The notes beneath the pieces were generated by a model. The model made no database searches and had not been told where the DNA came from. It worked only from the letters and a program-made list of their open reading frames with translations. DNA of 64,000 nt from Luteolibacter yonseiensis (GTDB taxonomy: Bacteria; Verrucomicrobiota; Verrucomicrobiia; Verrucomicrobiales; Akkermansiaceae), in the NCBI RefSeq assembly GCF_016595465.1, contig NZ_JAENIK010000011.1, positions 1,178,001 to 1,242,000 of the forward strand, given 5' to 3'. Positions 47,582 to 55,630 of the stretch are shown here, piece by piece. How positions within the stretch are numbered: the stretch's first letter is position 1; every line of letters begins with the position of its first letter. A program made the position numbers and the translations under genes.

Positions 47582-49429
47582 ATGTCCATTCCAGATCTCC
47601 CGATCATCCTGACGTTGATCGTCATTCTCATCACGCTCGTCGCCTTCATCCGGGAGTGGGCCGCACCGGATGTCATCGCGCTCTCTATCCTCTGTCTGGT
47701 GGTGGCGCTGGGGCTGGTGGACGCGTCGAAGATGACGGATGTCTTCAGGAACGAGGCCCCCATCACCATCGCCGCGCTGTTCGTCATCGGCGGCGCGTTG
47801 GAGAAATCCGGCGCGGTGGACCACATCGGGCGTCTGTTGCGGGACCGGCTTTCGGGGAATGTCCGCTGGGCGATCCTTTCGTTCTCGCTGCTGAGCGTAT
47901 TCTTCAGCGCGTGGATGAACAACACCGCCATCGTGGCCATCATGCTGCCGGTGACGCTCGGTTTCGCCCGGTCCAAGAACATCGCTGCCTCCAAGCTGCT
48001 GATGCCGCTTTCCTACGCCTCCATCCTCGGAGGCTGCTGCACGCTCATCGGCACCTCCACGAACATTCTGGTGAACGGCGCGCTGCGGGATCTGGGGGAG
48101 CCGACGATGGGCATGTTCGAGCTCGCGCCGCTGGGCATCCCGCTGGCCATCGCTGGCGTGGGTTATCTGGCCATCTTCGGGCCGAAGCTGATTCCTGACC
48201 GCTCGTCCATCACCGGCAGTATGGAGATCGAGATGCGGACCACGCCGCTCTACCATGTGCTCATTTCCGAGACTTCCGGGCTGATCGGGAAAAAACTCGT
48301 CGACACACCGCTGGCGGACCGTGCCACCGGCATCCACGTCATGGAGGTCCGCCGCAAGGGGACGCGCGTGATGCTGCCGCTTTCGAAGATCGTGGTGGAG
48401 AAAAACGACCGCTTCATGATGGCTCTCCACCGCCGCGGCGGACGGGCGGCCGAGCCGGAGGCGTTCTTCGCCAGCATCGGCGCGCAGTTGATTTCCCAGG
48501 TCGACGGCATCGTGTCCGAGCTGGTCATCTGCGACGAGTCCTCGCTGGGCGGCATCACGCTGGCGCGTTCGGATTTCCGGCAGAAATACAACTGTGTGGT
48601 GCTCGCGGTGCACCGGAACGGGGTGAACATCACCGACCGGATCGCGGACCTTCCGCTCGATCCCGGCGACACGCTGCTCGTCATCACCGCGCGGAACAAC
48701 CTCGCCGCGCTGGAGGAGACGCGGGATTTCATCCTGACGGACTCGCCGGAGGACCAGCCCGCCGCCGGGGAGGTCGCGAAACCGAACGGCCACGTCATCC
48801 TGTCCTGGGCGAGCCTGATCGGCGTGGTGCTCGTCGCGACGCTTTCGGACCTGCTGCACCCCGTCTATCCTTGGGTGCCGGATATCCCGATCCATTTCTG
48901 CGCGCTGGTCGGCGCGCTGCTGTTGCTCTGGCTCAAGGTGCTCACGCCGCGCCAGGCCTACGCCAGCATCGACTGGCAGGTTCTCATCATGCTATACGGA
49001 TTGCTGGGCCTGGGGATGGCGATGCAGAACACCGGCACGGCGCAATGGCTGGCCGAGACGCTGGTGAACACCGCGAAGGGTTTCATCTCCCCGGAGCACC
49101 TGCCGCTGGCGCTGCTCTGGATGGTTTTCCTGATGACCCTGCTGCTCACGGAAGTGCTGTCCAACAACGCGACGGCGGTCATGATGGTGCCCATCGTGGT
49201 GAAAATGGCGCACGAGCTCGACGTGAATCCGTGGGCGTTCGTCATGGCTGTCACCGTGGCCGCCTCCACCGCCTTCGCGCTGCCGATGGGCTACCAGACG
49301 CACATGATGGTCTATGGTCCCGGCGGCTATAAATTCCGGGATTTCCTGCGGGTGGGCATTCCGTTGAATCTCATCTGCTGGGTCATCGCGTGCCTGCTGA
49401 TCCCTTGGATCTGGCCGTTCCACAAATGA
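47582..49429 (+). CDS. SLC13/DASS-family anion transporter with TrkA-C (RCK_C) domains
   Basis: 615 residues. Start at ATG 47582. N-terminal membrane helices (residues 7-190), with the DASS-type hairpin motifs SAWMNNTAIVAIMLPVTLGFARSK and LIGTSTNILVNGAL; a cytosolic middle of about 165 residues with RCK_C-like repeats (LVDTPLADRATGIHVMEVRRKG, LGGITLARSDFRQKYNCVVLAVHRNG); then a second membrane half with the mirrored LSNNATAVMMVPIVVKMA and TAFALPMGYQTHMMVYGPGGYKFRDF. This matches sodium/sulfate or dicarboxylate carriers with RCK_C. Substrate unknown. It stands alone, divergent from the RibD_C gene. Confidence 0.92.
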   Translation: MSIPDLPIILTLIVILITLVAFIREWAAPDVIALSILCLVVALGLVDASKMTDVFRNEAPITIAALFVIGGALEKSGAVDHIGRLLRDRLSGNVRWAILSFSLLSVFFSAWMNNTAIVAIMLPVTLGFARSKNIAASKLLMPLSYASILGGCCTLIGTSTNILVNGALRDLGEPTMGMFELAPLGIPLAIAGVGYLAIFGPKLIPDRSSITGSMEIEMRTTPLYHVLISETSGLIGKKLVDTPLADRATGIHVMEVRRKGTRVMLPLSKIVVEKNDRFMMALHRRGGRAAEPEAFFASIGAQLISQVDGIVSELVICDESSLGGITLARSDFRQKYNCVVLAVHRNGVNITDRIADLPLDPGDTLLVITARNNLAALEETRDFILTDSPEDQPAAGEVAKPNGHVILSWASLIGVVLVATLSDLLHPVYPWVPDIPIHFCALVGALLLLWLKVLTPRQAYASIDWQVLIMLYGLLGLGMAMQNTGTAQWLAETLVNTAKGFISPEHLPLALLWMVFLMTLLLTEVLSNNATAVMMVPIVVKMAHELDVNPWAFVMAVTVAASTAFALPMGYQTHMMVYGPGGYKFRDFLRVGIPLNLICWVIACLLIPWIWPFHK

Positions 49430-49498
49430 TGGGGCGGGGGACCGCAAAACCGAAGGTCGCGGAGCGCGGCGTCGACGCGGCACTCCAGGAAGCCCTTG

Positions 49499-50008
49499 TC
49501 AGATCGAAAGATCCACCGTCAGATCCCCGCCCAGGCCCTCGATGGCGGCGATGAGCGTGGCGCTCTCCGTATCTTCTGGAATGGAAACGATGCCATGCGC
49601 CCGGAACATCGGCTGGCCGGTCATCGGCGCGCTTTCCAGGCCGGTGGTGAGTTCCTCGATGTTCCCGCCCGCGCTCGCCACGGCGGCGGAGAGCTCCTTC
49701 ACGATGCCCGGGCGGTCGTTCCCCACCACATCCACCACCACGGTGCGGCGGGTGGCGCTTTCCTCCGCCTCCTCGCGCACGGCGAGGATGGTGAGGCCGG
49801 AATTCCCGGGTGCCTGGAGTTCGGAAATGAGGGCATCCACGGACGCCGTATCGCACTCGATGCGTGCGATCCCGGCGAACTGTCCCGCCAGACGGGCCAT
49901 GCGGCTTTCCAGCCAGTTTCCGCCGTGGGCGGACACCGTGTCCGCGAGCGAACTGACGAGGCCGGGGCGGTCGGTGCCGAGCACCGTCATGACGAGGTAG
50001 GATTTCAT
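49499..50008 (-). CDS. Double-ACT-domain regulatory protein (GcvR-like)
   Basis: 169 residues from ATG 50008. Two ACT domains in tandem: LVMTVLGTDRPGLVSSLADTVSAHGGNWLESRMARLAGQFAGI and VVVDVVGNDRPGIVKELSAAVASAGGNIEELTTG. The DRPG(I/L)V motif is the ligand-binding turn in both. The layout equals that of GcvR, the regulator of glycine cleavage, but no gcv gene is nearby. It is convergent with the SLC13 gene (69 bp) and divergent from the ATPase gene. The amino acid sensed is unknown. Confidence 0.9.
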   Translation of the reverse strand: MKSYLVMTVLGTDRPGLVSSLADTVSAHGGNWLESRMARLAGQFAGIARIECDTASVDALISELQAPGNSGLTILAVREEAEESATRRTVVVDVVGNDRPGIVKELSAAVASAGGNIEELTTGLESAPMTGQPMFRAHGIVSIPEDTESATLIAAIEGLGGDLTVDLSI

Positions 50009-50144
50009 GACAGAAAACAAGCAGAGCCACCGTGAAATGCGAGACGTTTTCGCGCCTTTCCGCACCCATCCGATTTCCGGCCTGCCGCCTTGTGAAGTCG
50101 GAAAAAGTGGGGCAGGCTCCCGCTCGATCTGACCAGAAAGCCCT

Positions 50145-52145
50145 ATGGCAAACGACCATCCGTTCCAGAATTTGTTTGAAACCCTCGGACGTGTCCCGAC
50201 CGCACATGCGGAAACGGTGAACCGCCAGGCTTCCGAAATCCTCGCCGACATCCTCGCCGTCCCTCTGGACCACGCGGGCCGCTGCATCCTGCTGCGCGCG
50301 CCCCGGGCCGGCTACGGCAAGACCCACCTCCTTTCCCGGACCCAGCACCGGCTCGGCGCGGTGAACGAATTCATCCCCCTGCACGCCGCCTCGGGCTTCA
50401 GGATCGATGCCGCCACCGTCACCTCGGACATCCTGCGGCGGCTGGTGCGCCAGCTTCCCGCCTCGGGCGGGCTGACCACCCTGGACCTGCTGGTGCGCCG
50501 CTTGTTCGCCTCCTCGCTTGAGCCGCTCGTCAGCTCCGGAGAAGTGCCGTCCGAGGACCGCGTGGGCGCGCTCGCCGCCCTGCGGAACCGCCCGGTGGAG
50601 ACCTTCGATTTCCACCACCCCTACGCCGCCACCGCCCACTGGGCGAAGGAAAACTTCGAGCTCCTCAGCCAGCGCCTCAGCTACGAACTCGCCCAGCGCA
50701 GCGGCCAAGCCGTCCGCGAGGTGGATTTCTGGGTGGGCGTGTTTTTCCGCTTTTCCTCCTCCGCCCTCGACAATCCGGACCGCGTCCACGTGCTCACGGA
50801 GAGCATCCTGCCCGCCACCGGCACGGAAATGGAGCGGCTGGAGGCCCTGCTCGGCCTGCTCACCTTGTTGGTCCGCGTGGTGCTCGTCGCCGACGACCTG
50901 GAAGGATTCTCCACCGATGAAACCGCCGCCCTCCGGCTCGCCGCCTTCCTCGGTGCGCTCCGCCACTCGGTCGGCCGCGTCGATGTCATCCTCTCCCTCA
51001 ATGACGACATCTGGCACAGCGCCTTCATCCCCCGCCTCAGCGGAGGACTCGCCGACCGCCTGTCCGAGATCGTCGTGGAACTCGAACCGCTCGGCGAAAC
51101 GGAAATGGCGGCGTTGCTCGACTCCCGCGCGCCAGGAATGGGGAAACAACTGCTCGGCGGCATCGACCTCGCGAAATCCGGCACCCACCCGCGCGGCCTC
51201 ATCCGCGCGGCAGGCCAGGCCTGGCTGAAGGCAAAAGCCCCCTCCGCCGGCAAACCCGTGGTCGCCGCGACCCCCGCTCCTGTGAATGCCCCCCTCGTCG
51301 CGAAGCCCGCGCCGGTCCCTCCTCCCTTGCCCGAGCCACCTGCCTCCATTCCGGTGCTGGCCCCGGTCTTCGAGCCCGCCCCTGCTCCAGCGGCCACTGG
51401 ATTCCAATGCCCGCCGCCCCTTCCTCCATACGAGGATGCCAAGGTTTCCGCTCCGGCGGCCTCCGCTCCAACGGTGACCATCACCGGAGCCGCCGACTCC
51501 GGCACTTTCGCCACCCCGCCTCCACAGGAGAAAAAGACCCCGCCCACGCCGGATTTCTCCCAATCCGCCGCCACTCCGGAACCTCCGGACTCGCCATTCA
51601 AGATCGTCGAGGAAAAATCCGTCGCGGAAAAACCCGCACCATCCCCCTACGAACCACCGCCGGGGTGGATCCCACCCAAGCGGCAGCCCATTTTCCGAGA
51701 CCAACAGGCCGAGGTCATCCAGCCGATTTTCATTTCCCAGCCTGCTGCCGCCGCGCCGGAAGCCACCTCCACCCCTGTGAGCGCCGCCTATTTCCAATCC
51801 TCCACGCCGGTCTTCCAGGCCGTCCACGAAGAACCCTCCAAGCCGCAACTCGCTCCGGAAACCGCCGTCGCATTCGCCGCGCCCGGGGAAAATGCTTCCC
51901 AACCCCCTGAAACGCCCGCTTCCCCGACATTCCAACTGCCGCCGGATTCGCCGTTCGAGATTGTCGCCACGGAAGAGGAACCCTCCGTGGCTCCAGCTCC
52001 GGCGTCAGCCCCGGCGCCAGCCGCTGTGCCTGCTCCGGCGGCCCCATCCACGTCGGAAAATCCACCGTCCAACGCCGCCGGCACCGACCGCGTGGACGAC
52101 CTGCTGCGCCAATTCCGCGAACGCTACAGTCGCGGGAGCTTGTGA
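50145..52145 (+). CDS. AAA-like P-loop ATPase with Pro/Ala-rich tail, unknown function
   Basis: 666 residues, no signal peptide. Walker A is APRAGYGKTHLL (about 55-64) and a Walker-B-like VVLVADDLEGF lies near 245-255, with a sensor-type VDVILSLND near 285. This is an AAA/STAND-type fold. From about 365 to 640 the chain is Pro/Ala/Val-rich (PAPVPPPLPEPPAS and similar), disordered, and includes two copies of a DSPF(K/E)IV motif (near 485 and 605). The end is a short helix (DRVDDLLRQFRERY). It lies 64 bp upstream of nuoD on the same strand. The family is not recognised beyond the P-loop. Confidence 0.75.
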   Translation: MANDHPFQNLFETLGRVPTAHAETVNRQASEILADILAVPLDHAGRCILLRAPRAGYGKTHLLSRTQHRLGAVNEFIPLHAASGFRIDAATVTSDILRRLVRQLPASGGLTTLDLLVRRLFASSLEPLVSSGEVPSEDRVGALAALRNRPVETFDFHHPYAATAHWAKENFELLSQRLSYELAQRSGQAVREVDFWVGVFFRFSSSALDNPDRVHVLTESILPATGTEMERLEALLGLLTLLVRVVLVADDLEGFSTDETAALRLAAFLGALRHSVGRVDVILSLNDDIWHSAFIPRLSGGLADRLSEIVVELEPLGETEMAALLDSRAPGMGKQLLGGIDLAKSGTHPRGLIRAAGQAWLKAKAPSAGKPVVAATPAPVNAPLVAKPAPVPPPLPEPPASIPVLAPVFEPAPAPAATGFQCPPPLPPYEDAKVSAPAASAPTVTITGAADSGTFATPPPQEKKTPPTPDFSQSAATPEPPDSPFKIVEEKSVAEKPAPSPYEPPPGWIPPKRQPIFRDQQAEVIQPIFISQPAAAAPEATSTPVSAAYFQSSTPVFQAVHEEPSKPQLAPETAVAFAAPGENASQPPETPASPTFQLPPDSPFEIVATEEEPSVAPAPASAPAPAAVPAPAAPSTSENPPSNAAGTDRVDDLLRQFRERYSRGSL

Positions 52146-52209
52146 AAATTTTCACAAACCCCTTGCGAATCGGCCCGCTTTGGGTGCTTATTTCTGCGGC
52201 AAATCCGGC

Positions 52210-53469
52210 ATGAGTACCACGACCCAAGAATTCGAAGCTCCCGACACCATCGCCCGCGCCGCCCGCGCCGCGGACAGCTACCATGCGGAAACGGACGATC
52301 TCGTCGGCGAGCGCATGGTGCTGAACATGGGACCTTCCCACCCGGCGACCCACGGCGTGCTCCGTCTCATCCTCGAACTCAACGGGGAAATCATCCATTC
52401 CGCCGATCCCGACGTCGGCTTCCTCCACCGGGGGGACGAGAAAATCGCGGAAAACATGCACTACAACCAGTTCGTGCCCTACACGGACCGCCTCGACTAC
52501 CTCGCCCCGCTCGCGAACAACGTCGCCTACGCCTGTGCCGTGGAAAAACTCATGGGCTGGACGCTGCCACCGCGCGGCCAGGCCCTCCGCGTGCTCTGCT
52601 GCGAGCTCGCCCGCATCTCCTCCCACATGCTAGGGGTCGGCGTCTGCGCCATGGACGTCGGTGCGATGACCGTCTTCCTCTACACCTTCACCGAGCGCGA
52701 GAAAATCTACAACATGTGCGAGCAGCTCACCGGAGCCCGCTTCACCACCTCCTACACCCGCGTTGGCGGTCAATTGCGCGACATGCCCGCCGGCTTCGAA
52801 GCAACCGTCCGTCAGTTCCTCGACGAATGTTCCGTCACCATCGAGGAAATTTCCAAGCTTCTCGACAAGAACAAGATCTTCCTGGACCGCATGGTCGACG
52901 TCGGCGTCATCAGCCGCGAGTCCGCCATCGCCTGGGGCATGACCGGCCCGAATCTCCGCGCCTGCGGCGTCGAGCGGGACCTCCGCAAGGACAGCCCCTA
53001 CCTCGGCTACGAGAAATACGACTTCGACGTCCCTATCGCCGATGAAGGCGACTGCTACGCCCGCTACCAGTGCCGCATGGAGGAGATGCGCCAGTCCATC
53101 CGCCTCTGCCGCCAGGTGCTCGACACCATGCCGGAAGGCCCGGTGAACCTCGCGGACCCGAAGAGCATCCTGCCGAACAAGGAGCGCGTGCTCATGTCGA
53201 TGGAGGAGCTCATCCACCACTTCATCGTCTCCACCCAGGGCATCGACGCCCCGGCCGGAGAAGTCTATTTCGCGGCGGAGAACCCCAAGGGCGAGCTCGG
53301 ATTCTACATCCACTCCAAGGGCGGCGGAGTTCCCTACCGCCTGAAGATCCGCAGCCCCTCGTTCTGCAACCTTTCCATCACCTCCAAGCTGCTCCCCGGC
53401 CACATGGTCTCCGACATCCCCGCGATCCTCGGCTCGCTGGACTTCGTCATGGGCGAGTGCGACCGCTGA
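52210..53469 (+). CDS. nuoD: NADH-quinone oxidoreductase subunit D (complex I, 49-kDa homologue)
   Basis: 419 residues from ATG 52210. Landmarks are VLNMGPSHPATHGVLRLILELNGE, DVGFLHRGDEKIAE, YTDRLDYLAPL, RVLCCELARISSHMLGVGV, and the C-terminal FCNLSITSKLLPGHMVSDIPAILGSLDFVMGECDR; the His in GPSHPATHG is part of the quinone site. Complete. No nuoA, nuoB or nuoC precedes it: the upstream gene is a P-loop protein. The thioredoxin-like gene and nuoE follow at 16 and 33 bp gaps, so the three probably form one transcript. Confidence 0.97.
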   Translation: MSTTTQEFEAPDTIARAARAADSYHAETDDLVGERMVLNMGPSHPATHGVLRLILELNGEIIHSADPDVGFLHRGDEKIAENMHYNQFVPYTDRLDYLAPLANNVAYACAVEKLMGWTLPPRGQALRVLCCELARISSHMLGVGVCAMDVGAMTVFLYTFTEREKIYNMCEQLTGARFTTSYTRVGGQLRDMPAGFEATVRQFLDECSVTIEEISKLLDKNKIFLDRMVDVGVISRESAIAWGMTGPNLRACGVERDLRKDSPYLGYEKYDFDVPIADEGDCYARYQCRMEEMRQSIRLCRQVLDTMPEGPVNLADPKSILPNKERVLMSMEELIHHFIVSTQGIDAPAGEVYFAAENPKGELGFYIHSKGGGVPYRLKIRSPSFCNLSITSKLLPGHMVSDIPAILGSLDFVMGECDR

Positions 53470-53485
53470 TCAGATCCTTTTCCCC

Positions 53486-54226
53486 ATGAAAGCACTCCCC
53501 GCCATCCTCGCCTCGCTCTCACTCAGTGGATACGCTTCCGCCGCCTTTGAAAGCTGGACGAACAAGGAGGGGAAATCCGTCGAACTTGATCTCATGAAGG
53601 TCACCCAGGCAGACGGCCAGCCCCAGGGGGAGTTCAAGCTGCGCGACGGCCGCACCGCCATCCTCAAGGCCTCGGATCTGTCCGAGGCGGATGCGAAACG
53701 CCTCGCCGCATGGAAGCCCGCCGCAGCGGACACCGCCGCCACAGCCGCTCCGGCACCTGCCGCCGAGGTTGCGAGCGCGTTCGACAAGGTGCTGGATGGA
53801 AACCTGGTCTCGCTCAGTGGCAAGCGCCTCGCCGCGAAAAAGGATTTCGTCAAGCCCACCAAATACTACCTCTTCTATTATACCGCCTCCTGGTGCGGTC
53901 CGTGCCACAAGTTCACTCCCTCGCTGGTCGAGTTTTACAACAAGAACAAACCCGGCAACAACGAGTTCGAGCTGGTGCTGATCACCAGCGACAGCAGCGA
54001 CGACGCGATGGAATCCTACGCCGGAGAGTTCAAGATGCCCTGGCCGCAGCTCAAGCTCTCCCGCACGGAGAAGTTCAAGAAGGAATTCAAATACCCCGGC
54101 GGCGGCATTCCCAACCTCGTGCTCACCGACACCGAGGGCAAGCTGATCAAGGGCAGCTACGAGGGCCAGACCTACGTCGGCCCCACCGTCGTCATGAACC
54201 ACTTGGGAACCCTGTTGAAAAAGTAA
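53486..54226 (+). CDS. Exported thioredoxin-like protein with SHD1-like N-terminus
   Basis: 246 residues. A signal peptide (1-19, ending YASA) is followed by an SHD1/SLA1-homology-like segment (ESWTNKEGKSVELDLMKVTQ... KLRDGRTAILKASDLSEADAKRLAAW), an Ala/Pro linker, and a thioredoxin domain with active site SWCGPCHKF near residue 140 and the cis-Pro turn GGGIPNLVL near 208, in the nucleoredoxin/TlpA style. It should act in the periplasm on disulfides. Its place between nuoD and nuoE is unusual; a link to complex I assembly is only positional. SHD1-thioredoxin fusions are common in Planctomycetes and Verrucomicrobia. Confidence 0.87.
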   Translation: MKALPAILASLSLSGYASAAFESWTNKEGKSVELDLMKVTQADGQPQGEFKLRDGRTAILKASDLSEADAKRLAAWKPAAADTAATAAPAPAAEVASAFDKVLDGNLVSLSGKRLAAKKDFVKPTKYYLFYYTASWCGPCHKFTPSLVEFYNKNKPGNNEFELVLITSDSSDDAMESYAGEFKMPWPQLKLSRTEKFKKEFKYPGGGIPNLVLTDTEGKLIKGSYEGQTYVGPTVVMNHLGTLLKK

Positions 54227-54259
54227 GCACTCCGGTGCGCCAACAATCCGAACCATTCT

Positions 54260-54835
54260 ATGTCCGCTTCCACGCTCGAAGAAACCGTCGCCTCGCACGA
54301 GACACCCGGCAACCAGTTCTACACGCCGTTCACCGTCACCGCCGAGCTTGAAGCGGAGGCGGACGAGCGCATCTCCCACTACCCGGCGAGCAAGCGCTCC
54401 GCCACCCTGCCGCTGCTGCACATCATCCAGCACAAGTTCGGCTACATCTCCGCGCCAGCCATCGAGTGGGTCGCCGCGAAACTTGAGATCGAGCCCATCA
54501 AGGTGCTTGAGGTCGTCACCTTCTACCCGGGCTTCCGCCAGTCCGCCCCCGGTAAATTCCACATCCGCGTCTGCCGCACGCTCTCGTGCGCCATGGGCGG
54601 CAGCTACGAGCTGATGGAGCGCCTGTGCGAGCTCACCGGCATCGACCGCTCCGCCAGCGACTCCCACCATCACCCGATCAGCGTTTCTCCCTGCGGGAAG
54701 TTCTCCGTCGAGTTCGCCGAGTGCCTCGCCTCGTGCGGCAGCGCGCCCGTCTGCATGGTGAACGATGATTTCCACGAAGGAATCCCCGCCGGAAAAGCCG
54801 AGGAACTCCTCGCGAAATACGCTCCGCAGGTGTGA
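54260..54835 (+). CDS. nuoE: NADH-quinone oxidoreductase subunit E (24-kDa homologue)
   Basis: 191 residues. N-terminal helical part (FTVTAELEAEADERISHYPASKRSATLPLLHIIQHKFGYIS) and a thioredoxin-like 2Fe-2S domain with cysteine pairs in VCRTLSC (C-x4-C) and AECLASC (C-x3-C), the spacing found in NuoE. It carries cluster N1a and pairs with NuoF to form the NADH dehydrogenase module. Its partner nuoF lies about 5.5 kb downstream on the other strand, so the pair is separated here. No terminator follows; a 0.8-kb gene-free region does. Confidence 0.95.
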   Translation: MSASTLEETVASHETPGNQFYTPFTVTAELEAEADERISHYPASKRSATLPLLHIIQHKFGYISAPAIEWVAAKLEIEPIKVLEVVTFYPGFRQSAPGKFHIRVCRTLSCAMGGSYELMERLCELTGIDRSASDSHHHPISVSPCGKFSVEFAECLASCGSAPVCMVNDDFHEGIPAGKAEELLAKYAPQV

Positions 54836-54855
54836 TCCGCAAACGGCTTCCACAC

Positions 54856-54880
54856 GGAGCGACCGGCTTCCGGCCGCTCC
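54856..54880. repeat. GGAGCG palindrome (hairpin)
   Basis: GGAGCG-A-CCGG-CTT-CCGG-C-CGCTCC: 10 of 11 stem positions pair with a CTT loop. It shares the GGAGCG/CGCTCC ends with the elements at 17.3 and 23.3 kb. Confidence 0.65.
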
Positions 54881-54914
54881 ACCCCAAAGGGGATCATCGC
54901 TGAAACCAGCCTCC

Positions 54915-54933
54915 TCCGCACCAAAGGTGCGGA
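54915..54933. repeat. Perfect 8-bp hairpin
   Basis: TCCGCACC-AAA-GGTGCGGA, 8-bp perfect stem with AAA loop, 35 bp after the preceding palindrome. No T-run follows on either strand, so it is not a classical terminator. Confidence 0.6.
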
Positions 54934-55153
54934 ATGGGAAAGCCCGGCGCAAGCGCGGCACGGCCCCGGGGCATGCCATGATCATTCTACAGGTCCCATA
55001 GGGACGACATCCGTGGCACGCCGCTTCCCGGCGGATCAGCTCCCTTCCGGGCTCCGGTTTGTGCTTCGGGATCTTTTCCTAAGGCGTTGCCATGGGCTTG
55101 TATCTTTCCCTTTGGTTGCCAATTCCCACCTCCGGGGTGGAATGAACGAAACC

Positions 55154-55277
55154 GATTTCAACCACGTGTCATTTGATGAGCAACCTTGTTTGTTGCTCTC
55201 TTTCCGCCACCGCCAACCGGCATGCCGGTGAAGCCGTCTGACAGCGTGGGCCGGGATCGCGAGACATGGTTGAAATC
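55154..55277. repeat. Nested inverted-repeat element
   Basis: Outer arms GATTTCAACCACGTGTC (55154-55170) and GAGACATGGTTGAAATC (55261-55277) pair as inverted repeats with two mismatches. Inside are GAGCAAC-CTTGTTT-GTTGCTC (7-bp stem) and the perfect palindrome ACCGGCATGCCGGT. This could be a small structured RNA or the remnant of a non-autonomous mobile element. Confidence 0.55.
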
Positions 55278-55630
55278 CACCCACCATCCATCCATCGGAT
55301 GAATCGCATCCAAATTCCCAAGTCCCTGTAAAAGAGGTTCCAAGCTTTCGCCAAAGCCACTATCGGGCTATCTTTACCATCCTGTTTGAAAAAAAATCAA
55401 ATTTCCCGAAACTTTTTAGCAACCCCGGGGTTCGTCTCTTTTCCCTGGCGTAACCCATATGTCAGGAGCGCTCGTAACGGGTCGCTCGCCACCGGATGTT
55501 CCAACCCATAGATAATGAACATCCGTTTTTGCAATCGACTTAAAATAAGAGATTAAACATGCGTAAAAAATTGTTAAGCCACAGGCTTTTTCAGCTCGAC
55601 CGACCGCGGAATGACAGTTATTTCTCAGCG

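Larger units (their letters stand above)
54836..55630. other. Long intergenic region with hairpins and an AT-rich 3' part
   Basis: About 800 bp between nuoE and the GH9 start. The first half is GC-rich and carries palindromes (54856-54880, 54915-54933). At 55154-55277 there is an outer inverted repeat with nested hairpins. From about 55370 to 55630 the composition shifts sharply to AT. No open frame has recognisable features; the upstream in-frame ATG at 55559 belongs to the GH9 reading frame but I do not favour it. This is where the nuo genes are interrupted. Confidence 0.6.
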
